From positions 1-39,503 of the forward strand of contig NZ_JAJJPA010000058.1 of NCBI RefSeq assembly GCF_020907985.1: DNA of 39,503 nt, written 5' to 3'. Source of the DNA: Kitasatospora humi (GTDB lineage Bacteria > Actinomycetota > Actinomycetes > Streptomycetales > Streptomycetaceae). Below the pieces are notes generated by a model, which ran no database searches, had not been told where the DNA came from, and worked only from the letters and a program-made list of their open reading frames with translations. Shown one piece after another: positions 32,803 through 39,503 of this stretch (its first letter is position 1; each line of letters starts with the position of its first letter). Position numbers and translations under genes: made by a program.

Positions 32803-33230
32803 CAGCTGTCTCCCTCCTGCGGGCCCGCGCCGTCCGGGCCCTCGGGGATCGTGTAGAACGGGAACACCAGGTTGCGGCGGTCGTTGGTGGACCGCACGGT
32901 GTAGTGGACGTCGATGTAGAGGGTGCCCTCGTCGATGGTGTCGAAGGCGATCACGACGTCGTCGACGTCGATCCGGGGTTCCCAGCGCTCCAGCGCGGTG
33001 CGCACTTCGCGGGCGATCCGGCCGGCCGTGGTGCCGTCGCCCGGTGCGAACACGTACTCGTGGATGCCGCAGCCGAATTCGGGCCGCATCGGGCGCTCAC
33101 CCGGTGCCGTGCCGAGGATCAACCGGATGGCCTCCGCGATCTCACGGTCCCGGTCCACCATGCCGATGCCGCCGGTGGCGTTCACCCGCAGCGGGAAGGC
33201 CCAACCCCGGCCGATGAAGGCGCCGTTCAC
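32802..33230 (-). CDS. gp25-like baseplate wedge protein of the CIS
   Basis: The 142-residue protein has the GPW/gp25 signature: GWAFPLRVNATGGIGMVDRDREIAEAIRLIL, GERPMRPEFGCGIHEYVF and the strand HYTVRSTNDRRNLVFPFY. It nucleates the inner wedge (Afp9-like). GTG 33230 has GGAGGTG seven bases before it and overlaps the PAAR stop as GTGA. Confidence 0.93.
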   Translation of the reverse strand: MNGAFIGRGWAFPLRVNATGGIGMVDRDREIAEAIRLILGTAPGERPMRPEFGCGIHEYVFAPGDGTTAGRIAREVRTALERWEPRIDVDDVVIAFDTIDEGTLYIDVHYTVRSTNDRRNLVFPFYTIPEGPDGAGPQEGDS

Positions 33231-33538
33231 AGTGCACCTCCGATCAGCACGTTGAACGCGCCCTCCACGATCTTGGCTCCGCAGGCCGTGTCGTCCCCCA
33301 TCTTCGCGGCCGGCAGCCCACCGATCAGCACCATTCCCCCGGTCACCGACCCGAGACCGGGCATGATGACGTTGGCGGGCCCGAGTTCCACATGCGGAAC
33401 GCACGCGTGCAGGCTGCCGGTCACGGCGGCCGGCCGACCGCCGATCAGTACGGTATCCACCCCGATCGCTCCTGGTGGTGGGGTGGTGATGACACCGGCG
33501 TGGTCGGTGGCGTCGCCCATCCGGGCTGCGGGGGGCAT
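33227..33538 (-). CDS. PAAR-repeat spike-tip protein of the CIS
   Basis: The 103-residue protein is built of PAAR-type beta repeats: AARMGDATDHAG, VLIGGRPAAVTGSLHAC and VLIGGLPAAKMGDDTACG, with histidines and cysteines that would hold the metal at the cone tip. It caps the VgrG-like spike (Afp10-like). The ATG has AGGAG eight bases upstream. No C-terminal effector extension is present, so this tip is not a fused toxin. Confidence 0.93.
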   Translation of the reverse strand: MPPAARMGDATDHAGVITTPPPGAIGVDTVLIGGRPAAVTGSLHACVPHVELGPANVIMPGLGSVTGGMVLIGGLPAAKMGDDTACGAKIVEGAFNVLIGGAL

Positions 33539-33572
33539 TCTCGCTCTCCTTCACTGACCTGATGCTTCGTCA

Positions 33573-33638
33573 GGTCGCTTCGTCCGTCGACTTCGTCGGT
33601 CGGCTTCGTCCGTCGGCGTCGTCGGTTGGCTTCGTCAG
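33573..33638. repeat. Degenerate 13-bp repeats between spike and PAAR genes
   Basis: About five copies of GCTTCGTCSGTCG occur at 12-14-base intervals. The last overlaps the stop codon of the spike gene (33635-33637). The tract fills most of the only sizeable gap inside the CIS block from tube to membrane protein. Confidence 0.7.
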
Positions 33639-35401
33639 TTGATGCGCACGATGTCGGCCTTGAGCACGGCCTCCACGCCGCCGTTCACGGTGACCGCGGT
33701 CTGGCCGGTGACGGTCACCGAGCCACCGGTCACCTTCACCTCTCCGGCGCCCGCGTCGAGCGTGATGCCGGAGGACGAGAGCGTCACCGAACTCCCGCCG
33801 CCCAGGCCGCCGGAGACGGTCAGCCTGATCTCGCCGCGCTGCTCGTCCAACCGCACCTCCAGCTTCTTGTCGCCACTGGCCAGCCGGACCCCGGACTGGC
33901 CGCCCGGCACGTCCAGCAGTTCCAGCCGGTTACCCGAACGGGACACCAGGGAGCGCCGGTTGACCTTGCCGGAGCCCGCGTCGATGAGCGGCACCTCGTG
34001 CTGCGAGGGCTTGTCGACGCCGTTGTAGAGCCCGCCCAGCACATAGGGGCTGTCGAGGCTGCCCTGCTCGAAGCCCACCAGCACCTCGTCGTTGACCTCG
34101 GGGCTGAACACCCCGCCACCACCCTGCCCGCCCCACTGCACCGTACGCACCCAGTCGGACACGTACGTGTCGTCCAGCCAGGGGAACTTGAGCTTCACCC
34201 AACCGCGCTGCCCGTCATCCGGTTCCCGGACGTCGGTGACCACGGCGATCGCCAGTCCCGGCATCCGGGCGCCGCGCTGCGGTGCGTTGGCCCCGAGGAC
34301 CAGCCCGGCGAGTGAGCGGTCCGGCGCCGCGCTGACCACCACGGTGGTCCGGTAGCCCTGGTAGGGCTCCAGCACGTGGTGCACGGCGGTCGCGGTGTAG
34401 CGGCCGGAGAAGGCAGGACCGACGTTGCCCAGGGCGACCGGGGTCCCGGCCCGGAGCTGCGGGTTGCCCTCGACGACCACCTCCAACTCGCCGAATCCGG
34501 CCGCGACCGAGGCGGCGACCGACTCGGCCGTGCTGGTGGTCTCCGCCTGCGTCCGGTACGGGGTGTCGGTGACGGTCAGCTTCGCGGAGCCGGTGGCCCC
34601 GGTGGTGGGACTCAGACCGGGCTGTACGGTCCGGCTGGTCACCGACGGCTCGGTGGCGACCAGGGCGCTCTTGGTGGTGACGTTCCAGCCGCGCACCTCG
34701 ACCGAGTTCGCGCCGCCCGCGCCGGTCAGCACCCCGCGCAGCGCCATCAGGTTGCGGCCGTACTCCAGCACCATCGGACTCTGCGGCGCCGGGGTGGACG
34801 GCGCCGGTGCCGAGGAGGCCGGCTCGGGCTTGACGAACTCCAGCAGCCCGGTCTCGTCGACGCGCAGCAGCGCACCGCTCTCCTGCGCCAGGTACTGGAG
34901 GAACTCCCAGTCCGAGACGTTCGCCTGGGAGAGTTGCTGGTGGACGACGGAGAACGAGTCCACCCGGCCGAGGCTCAACCCGGCCCCTGCGGCGACCTCT
35001 TGCACGATGTCCGTGGTCGTCATGTTGCGGTAGGCCTTCACCCGGCGCCCGCGCATCAGGCGGTGGGTGAGTGCGGCGGCCCGCACCACGGTGTAGGAGC
35101 CCGTGCCGTCCACGTCCAGCTCGAGTGCGGTCACCTCGCCGGTGAACAGCTTCACCTGGGTGTTCCCCTGGACGGTGGCCACGGAGACCTGGAGCTGAGC
35201 CCCGATGGTGATCCCGGTGTCGCTGAGGAAGGTGTGGTTCGCGTCGCGGTACGACAGCACGACGGTGTCGGGCAGGCCGACACTCTGGTCGATCTCGCAG
35301 GACACCAACTGCTTCACCCAGGCCGCCGGCAGCGGACCCGGTGCCGAGACGATCGGATCCGCGGCGAACGAGCGGCCACTGCGCGCTTCCGGCGTCGTCA
35401 T
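33635..35401 (-). CDS. VgrG-like spike protein of the CIS
   Basis: The 588-residue protein (Afp8-like) has a gpD/gp27-like hub (about 1-370, including MRGRRVKAYRNMTTTDIVQEVAAGAGL and DWEFLQYLAQESGALLRVDE), a gp5-type OB-fold (about 380-465: VREPDDGQRGWVKLKFPWL, GFEQGSLDSPYVLGGLYNG), and a C-terminal beta-helix needle (about 485-588) of VTLSSSGITLDAGAGEVKVTGG-like strands. It would trimerise to form the central spike. ATG 35401 overlaps the LysM-gene stop as ATGA. Confidence 0.94.
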   Translation of the reverse strand: MTTPEARSGRSFAADPIVSAPGPLPAAWVKQLVSCEIDQSVGLPDTVVLSYRDANHTFLSDTGITIGAQLQVSVATVQGNTQVKLFTGEVTALELDVDGTGSYTVVRAAALTHRLMRGRRVKAYRNMTTTDIVQEVAAGAGLSLGRVDSFSVVHQQLSQANVSDWEFLQYLAQESGALLRVDETGLLEFVKPEPASSAPAPSTPAPQSPMVLEYGRNLMALRGVLTGAGGANSVEVRGWNVTTKSALVATEPSVTSRTVQPGLSPTTGATGSAKLTVTDTPYRTQAETTSTAESVAASVAAGFGELEVVVEGNPQLRAGTPVALGNVGPAFSGRYTATAVHHVLEPYQGYRTTVVVSAAPDRSLAGLVLGANAPQRGARMPGLAIAVVTDVREPDDGQRGWVKLKFPWLDDTYVSDWVRTVQWGGQGGGGVFSPEVNDEVLVGFEQGSLDSPYVLGGLYNGVDKPSQHEVPLIDAGSGKVNRRSLVSRSGNRLELLDVPGGQSGVRLASGDKKLEVRLDEQRGEIRLTVSGGLGGGSSVTLSSSGITLDAGAGEVKVTGGSVTVTGQTAVTVNGGVEAVLKADIVRIN

Positions 35402-36120
35402 GAGCGCACCGCCTCCGACGACTCGTCGATCCCCGGCACGATCAGTTCCATACCGGGCGTCAGCACCATCGGATCGTCGATGTCATTGGCCGCGGCGATG
35501 ATGCGCCAGGCCGTCGCGTCGCCGTACTCTCGCCAGGCGAGCATCGGCAGGGTGTCTCCCGTGATCACCCGGTGGATGCTGCGGGCCTCCACCGAACTGG
35601 AGGTCGGGTTCTGGCCCGCCGGATCGACGCTGGCCTCCTCGATGGTGAGCGAACAGGTGGCCCGCAGCGGGTGGCCGTCGACGTCGAAGAGCGTGTAGTT
35701 GACGGAGAGCGCGGCCATCACCCCGTTGAACGACGTGGTCCGCGAGGTACCCCAGTCCAGCCGGACCCACGGGCTCGACGGCTTCTTGCGGTCCAGGCTG
35801 CCGGGAGTGGGTACGCAGCCCTTCATCAGCTTCTCCACGGCCTGCTCCACCGAGTCGTCGTGGGTGGCCGTCGCGTCGAGGAACACCTCCAGCGAGAGCG
35901 AACGCGGTCCGGCACCGACGAATTCGGGCAGCGCGGACTCGCCCGCCATCCGGGACGGCGTGCGGCGCCACTCGGTGGACTTGCTCAGGCTGAGGGTGGC
36001 CGGGTTGAACTGGAGCTGCAGCGTGGCCAACGCCCCACCGGGCTGGCCACCGACCGTCGACGGGGGCTCCATGATGGTCAGTTGGGCCCGGGTGACGCTC
36101 GCGGGGACCGCTGAGGACAT
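35398..36120 (-). CDS. LysM-domain hub/tube-adapter protein of the CIS
   Basis: The 240-residue protein has a tube-like beta fold (about 10-175; LQLQFNPATLSLSKSTEWRR, FNGVMAALSVNYTLFDVDG) and a C-terminal LysM (about 181-232; HRVITGDTLPMLAWREYGDATAWRIIAAAN, TPGMELIVPG). It corresponds to the Afp7-like protein that links tube and spike hub. ATG 36120 follows GGAGGAGCGACAGG. The frame continues upstream into the tube gene antisense and is not used. Confidence 0.92.
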   Translation of the reverse strand: MSSAVPASVTRAQLTIMEPPSTVGGQPGGALATLQLQFNPATLSLSKSTEWRRTPSRMAGESALPEFVGAGPRSLSLEVFLDATATHDDSVEQAVEKLMKGCVPTPGSLDRKKPSSPWVRLDWGTSRTTSFNGVMAALSVNYTLFDVDGHPLRATCSLTIEEASVDPAGQNPTSSSVEARSIHRVITGDTLPMLAWREYGDATAWRIIAAANDIDDPMVLTPGMELIVPGIDESSEAVRS

Positions 36121-36185
36121 CCTGTCGCTCCTCCGATCGGGTTGCGGTGGACGGGTGGGGTGGGACCGAGCGGGCGGGGCTCGGG

Positions 36186-36611
36186 TCAGGACGGGCGCAG
36201 GCCCACGTGGGCTATCTCCAGGGTCTCCACACCGGGTTGGGAACTGCTCGGGTCGAAAGTCGGCCCCTCCCAGCGGACCGGGACGATGCCGAGTACCTGC
36301 CAGCTGACGATGGGCGTCCCGTCCGGCTGCAGCGCCACGATCTCGCCGTCCTTGGGTTGCACCCGCCGGATGATCTCGTCCAACCACCGTGCGATCTTGG
36401 TGGTGTCCTTGGTGACCGCACGGGTCAGGGTGATGTTCGACCAGGTGATGCGGCCCGGCAGTTGGTAGGCGAAACCGTTGTTGCCGCCCTCCTGGTACTG
36501 CTCGATCTCGACCTGGGCGCCGAGCCCCGAGCACGTCGCGAACTCCCCCAGGTCGTTGCCACCGATGGTGAGCCTGAAGAAGATGCTCGTGGCGAAGATG
36601 TTGTCGGTCAT
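36186..36611 (-). CDS. Inner tube protein of the CIS (gp19-like)
   Basis: The 141-residue protein has the phage T4 gp19/Afp1-5 tube pattern: SIFFRLTIGGNDLGEFATCSGLG, EIEQYQEGGNNGFAYQLPGR, ITLTRAVTKDTTKIARWLDEI and the closing VETLEIAHVGLRP. Tube hexamers stack to form the injected shaft. It lies 65 bp upstream of the LysM gene and 67 bp downstream of the large VQR-protein gene. The ATG 36611 has an AGGG site. Confidence 0.93.
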   Translation of the reverse strand: MTDNIFATSIFFRLTIGGNDLGEFATCSGLGAQVEIEQYQEGGNNGFAYQLPGRITWSNITLTRAVTKDTTKIARWLDEIIRRVQPKDGEIVALQPDGTPIVSWQVLGIVPVRWEGPTFDPSSSQPGVETLEIAHVGLRPS

Positions 36612-36678
36612 CCCTGTTCCGCGCTTCCGTTGCGTGCCCTGCCCGTTGACGAGCGGGGCGGTGTGGTGTCAGGCGTGG

Positions 36679-39503
36679 TCAGCGACCACTGTCGTAGGGC
36701 CGTCCGGCGCGCTCCCTCCCCCTGCGCAACTCGGCGCGCAGCAGCCGGCCGACGGGTTCGACCAGGCGCCGGGCCAGCTCGTCGACATCGGGGACGCTGG
36801 GTGCGGGGTTCGCCGGGGGTGCGGCGGCGGGGGCGCGTGAGACGGTGATCGATGCCGGAACGGCGGGCGAGGGCGTGCTGCCGGCGCTGCGTTGCACGGG
36901 TGCGGTGGCGGACCGCGGGACGGTGGGCGTGCGGGCCGGGACAGCGGTCAACGGCACGCCGACCAGACCGGCTTGCTGGGCCACGCGTTGCATGGCCTGG
37001 GCCGTGGCGGACGACGGTTGCGGCCGCGGTGACGTGGGCGGGAGTGGCCGGGTCGGTGAACCCGTGAGGGTGGCGGGAGTCCACGGGGCACTGGTAGACG
37101 GCTGGGTGACGGGTGGCGGCGTGGGGCGGGCCCCAACCGGCAGGCGCTGGAGGCGCGTCGGGGATTCCGGACTGGACGGTGGGGCGAGGCGCACCAGGGG
37201 GACGACGGGGGCAGGCGCGAAGCTGCGCGGGCCGGGGGCGCCGGGATGACCGGGCTGGCGGGGTTGGCCGACCGGCGGGGTGGGCCGGCCGGGGAGTCGG
37301 GTACCGGGCGCGGAGCGCTGGACGGCCGGGTCGGCCGGGTCGGCCGGGTCGGCCGCCACGCCGCCCGGGGTCGCCGGTCGAGCCTGCGGTGACACCGACC
37401 GCACGGGTCCCCCTGCCGAGCGCTGGACGGCCGGGTCGGCCGGGTCGGCCGGGTCGGCCGCCACGCCGCCCGGGGTCGCCGGTCGAGCCTGCGGCGGCAC
37501 CGACCGCACGGGTCCCCCTGCCGAGCGCTGGACGGCCGGCTGGGTCACGCCGCCGCCGCGGTGCGCCGGTCGGGCGGCGGGTGTGGTGGGCAGGCTGCCG
37601 GATCGGGCGTTGACGTCGGCTGCGGAACCGCCGGTGGTCGTCGAGCCGCCGGTGATCAAGCGCTGCACGGCACGCCCGAACAGCCCCGGTGGCGCGGTCG
37701 CCCCGGCCGGGTGCGGGTTGCCGGACGCCGGGCGCCGCACGTTCGGGTACCCCGCACCACCACCGGGAGTCGCCGATGACACCGCGCCACCGCCGCCGGT
37801 GGGCGCCGACGGCTGCGGGCCCCCGCTCACGCCACGAAAGGGCGACGGGACCGCGCCCGTCGGGCGCACGGACGGCGCAGAGTACGAGGTGCCGCCACGG
37901 CGTTCCGACTGATGGAATGAGGGGCGCAGGGCGGCGGAGGCGGGACCGCGCGGACTCCGCTGCACCGTCGACTCCTCGGCTGCCGAAGCCTCGGCCGTCG
38001 TCGCCTGGCGCTGCGGCCAGGCCGCCCTGACCACCGGCACGGCCGGCTCCGCCGCCTCGCTGACGGCCGGCGCGGGGCCGATCGCCGACCTGGCGAGCGT
38101 GAACGCCGGACGGCGCGCGCCGAGCAGCGCCCGGGTGCGCTGGATGGGCTCGACCGCGCGCTGCACGGCGCCGCCGACTCGCTGCCCGGAGCCGCTCAGC
38201 CGCACGGTGGGCATCGCACCCAAGACGCCGATCGACGGGCGCGACGGCGCGACGGGCTTGACGTCGGCTGAGAGCGCACCACCCTGGGAGCGGGCAGCCC
38301 CCTGCACGGCATGCGGCGGATCGGCTCGATCCGTGTCAGCACCTGTCGGCGCACTGATGCCGCCTCGTCCGCGGCGGACCGGACCACCGCCGCCGCCGGC
38401 GCGCTGAACGACTGCCGCGTCCGGCGTCGAGGCGGCTCCGCCGGCCCCGCCGGGCCCGCCCTCGCTGCGCAGCACCAGCTCGGCCGACGCGGCCGACCGC
38501 ACCGGTGTGGGTGCCCAGGTCGATCCGCTGTCACCCGTGCCCCTGCTCGCCCCAGCATTCGTGATCCGCCGAGCGATCCCGCCCCCGCCGAGCAGCGGGG
38601 CCGTGCCACCCGGCACCGCGGCGCTCGGCGGCAGCGCACTGAGGGGGGCTCCCAGTCCGCCACGCGTCCGCGAGCCGGTGGAGTCAGTCCCCGACGCCGA
38701 CCCGGCACCGCCTGACCCGGGCGCACGCTGCACCTGCGCGGCGCTCCCGGGCACGGGTCCGGACTGCGTCGACCCGGCAGAGCCACCGGCCTGGCTTTCA
38801 CCGTCCGCTCCAGGCACCGCACCGGCCGACGGCGCACCGGCGGAACCCGCACCACGCTCGCCGGGTGCGCGCTGCACACGAGCCGAGCCGCCGGCCATGG
38901 AACCGGACCGGGCCGGCCCAGCCGAGCCGCTCCCGCGACCACTGCCGCCTCCGGCCGCCGCACCACCCGACGCGGAGCCGGACGGGCTCGACCCGCCCGG
39001 GCCCGTGGCACGTCCACCGTTCTCCACACCGGTCGACGACGCCCCGGAAGCACGCGGTGCCGGCGCCCGCCGTACCGAGCTGATGCCGGCACCTCCGGAC
39101 GCACCGCCGGACGGCACCGTCCCTGCCGACTCCCCATGAGACGAACCGCCACCGTCGCGCGTCGCACGCTGCACCGGCGCCGCATCGCGGGTGTCCCGCT
39201 CCGGCCGGCCCGCTCGCGAGGCAGGCCCCTGCCCCTGCCCCTGCCCCTCGGCGCTACCCGCTCCACCGGCCGCCGCCTGGGCGGGCCCAGACACGATCGG
39301 CATCGGCGAGGCCACCGGACTCGCCCCGCCGGTTACGGTCCCCACAACCGGCGCGGCGCTCGCGGGCAGCGCGGCCAGCGGCGCGCCGAGCACCGGTCGG
39401 CCCGGCGCGGCAGCACGCTGCACCATCGGCGCGGCGCGCCGATCCGGCGCGGGCCCCTCAGCCGCGACATGCTGCACTGCGGGGGCGGACGCGGACGGCC
39501 CGG
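36679..39503 (-). CDS. Large disordered VQR-motif protein in the CIS operon (5'-partial)
   Basis: At least 941 residues are open to the window edge, so the start lies further right. The protein is almost entirely Gly/Ala/Pro/Ser-rich and predicted disordered. About 15 short [VILM]QR motifs (most often VQRA or VQRS) are spread along it, and a GxPLxALPxxA motif appears three times. Two 35-residue perfect-frame repeats lie near the C-terminus. The last 35 or so residues form an amphipathic helix (DVDELARRLVEPVGRLLRAELRRGRERAGR). VQR-type motifs also occur in eCIS-associated DUF4157 proteins. It could be a cargo, tape-measure-like or scaffold protein; this cannot be settled from the sequence. Transcribed just before the tube gene. 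Confidence 0.75.
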   Translation of the reverse strand, partial: GPSASAPAVQHVAAEGPAPDRRAAPMVQRAAAPGRPVLGAPLAALPASAAPVVGTVTGGASPVASPMPIVSGPAQAAAGGAGSAEGQGQGQGPASRAGRPERDTRDAAPVQRATRDGGGSSHGESAGTVPSGGASGGAGISSVRRAPAPRASGASSTGVENGGRATGPGGSSPSGSASGGAAAGGGSGRGSGSAGPARSGSMAGGSARVQRAPGERGAGSAGAPSAGAVPGADGESQAGGSAGSTQSGPVPGSAAQVQRAPGSGGAGSASGTDSTGSRTRGGLGAPLSALPPSAAVPGGTAPLLGGGGIARRITNAGASRGTGDSGSTWAPTPVRSAASAELVLRSEGGPGGAGGAASTPDAAVVQRAGGGGGPVRRGRGGISAPTGADTDRADPPHAVQGAARSQGGALSADVKPVAPSRPSIGVLGAMPTVRLSGSGQRVGGAVQRAVEPIQRTRALLGARRPAFTLARSAIGPAPAVSEAAEPAVPVVRAAWPQRQATTAEASAAEESTVQRSPRGPASAALRPSFHQSERRGGTSYSAPSVRPTGAVPSPFRGVSGGPQPSAPTGGGGAVSSATPGGGAGYPNVRRPASGNPHPAGATAPPGLFGRAVQRLITGGSTTTGGSAADVNARSGSLPTTPAARPAHRGGGVTQPAVQRSAGGPVRSVPPQARPATPGGVAADPADPADPAVQRSAGGPVRSVSPQARPATPGGVAADPADPADPAVQRSAPGTRLPGRPTPPVGQPRQPGHPGAPGPRSFAPAPVVPLVRLAPPSSPESPTRLQRLPVGARPTPPPVTQPSTSAPWTPATLTGSPTRPLPPTSPRPQPSSATAQAMQRVAQQAGLVGVPLTAVPARTPTVPRSATAPVQRSAGSTPSPAVPASITVSRAPAAAPPANPAPSVPDVDELARRLVEPVGRLLRAELRRGRERAGRPYDSGR
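37315..37530. repeat. 105-bp direct repeats inside the VQR-protein gene
   Basis: Two near-identical 105-bp copies start at 37315 and 37420 and a third begins at 37525 (marker GCGCTGGACGGCC). The period equals 35 codons, so the reading frame is kept. Each copy also contains a 9-bp triplication of GGGTCGGCC encoding DPADPAD. Confidence 0.9.

Noticed and set aside
33227..33538. PAAR protein as a toxin-tipped effector
   Set aside because: At 103 residues it is just the PAAR cone with no C-terminal extension.
28547..39503. Prophage or R-type pyocin instead of CIS
   Set aside because: No integrase, capsid, portal, terminase or tail-fibre gene is visible. Gene order and the LysM, VgrG-like and membrane proteins fit eCIS; the unseen right part could still change this.

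Overview
The window is about 70% GC, with actinobacterial codon use, many GTG starts, GGAGG-type ribosome sites and a palindromic DasR box. It looks like a Streptomycetaceae chromosome (Streptomyces, Kitasatospora or Streptacidiphilus). No rRNA, tRNA, insertion sequence, prophage integrase or CRISPR array was seen.

Left end (1-1280): a minimal RiPP locus on the minus strand. A very short gene (1184-1264, possibly from 1279) encodes a 26-31 residue peptide ending KKATWYLWY. It lies just upstream of a short cytochrome P450 gene (33-1091), and a perfect 10-bp hairpin separates the two. The aromatic C-terminus closely resembles the AWYIWY core of tryptorubin A, so I read the pair as an atropopeptide-type pathway in which one P450 crosslinks the Trp/Tyr residues of a leader peptide.

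Middle (1.6-28 kb): mostly metabolic, redox and housekeeping genes. They include a secreted BNR-repeat sialidase-like protein, a DMT permease, a Zn-ribbon/OB protein divergent from a second, canonical P450 with twin palindromes between them, an HD-domain protein, an FprB-type ferredoxin/ferredoxin-NADP reductase fusion, an AurF-like diiron oxygenase, an ATP-dependent DNA ligase, a DinB protein and two small secreted proteins. Next come a flavohaemoprotein coupled to a PNPOx-fold protein, an XRE-cupin regulator divergent from Xaa-Pro aminopeptidase, a VOC protein, nagB behind a DasR box, an ArsR regulator coupled to a small membrane protein, a second FAD ferredoxin reductase, an ABC-2 exporter, a barstar-like protein, a CYTH-CHAD protein and a secreted GH25 muramidase. 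The two reductases could supply electrons to the P450s, but that is inference.

Right end (28.5-39.5 kb): part of an extracellular-type contractile injection system (eCIS/CIS) operon on the minus strand. In transcription order it holds a long disordered protein with many VQR motifs (start beyond the window), inner tube, LysM baseplate protein, VgrG-like spike, PAAR tip, gp25-like protein, gpJ-like baseplate protein, gpI-like tail protein, and a double zinc-ribbon, single-TM, galactose-binding-like protein resembling the CisA anchor of Streptomyces CIS. Six of the eight gene junctions overlap or nearly touch. A strong terminator follows the last gene. Sheath, AAA+ ATPase and tail terminator are not visible and would lie to the right.

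Several genes carry different short tandem repeats (13-32 bp periods) at or just after their stop codons.
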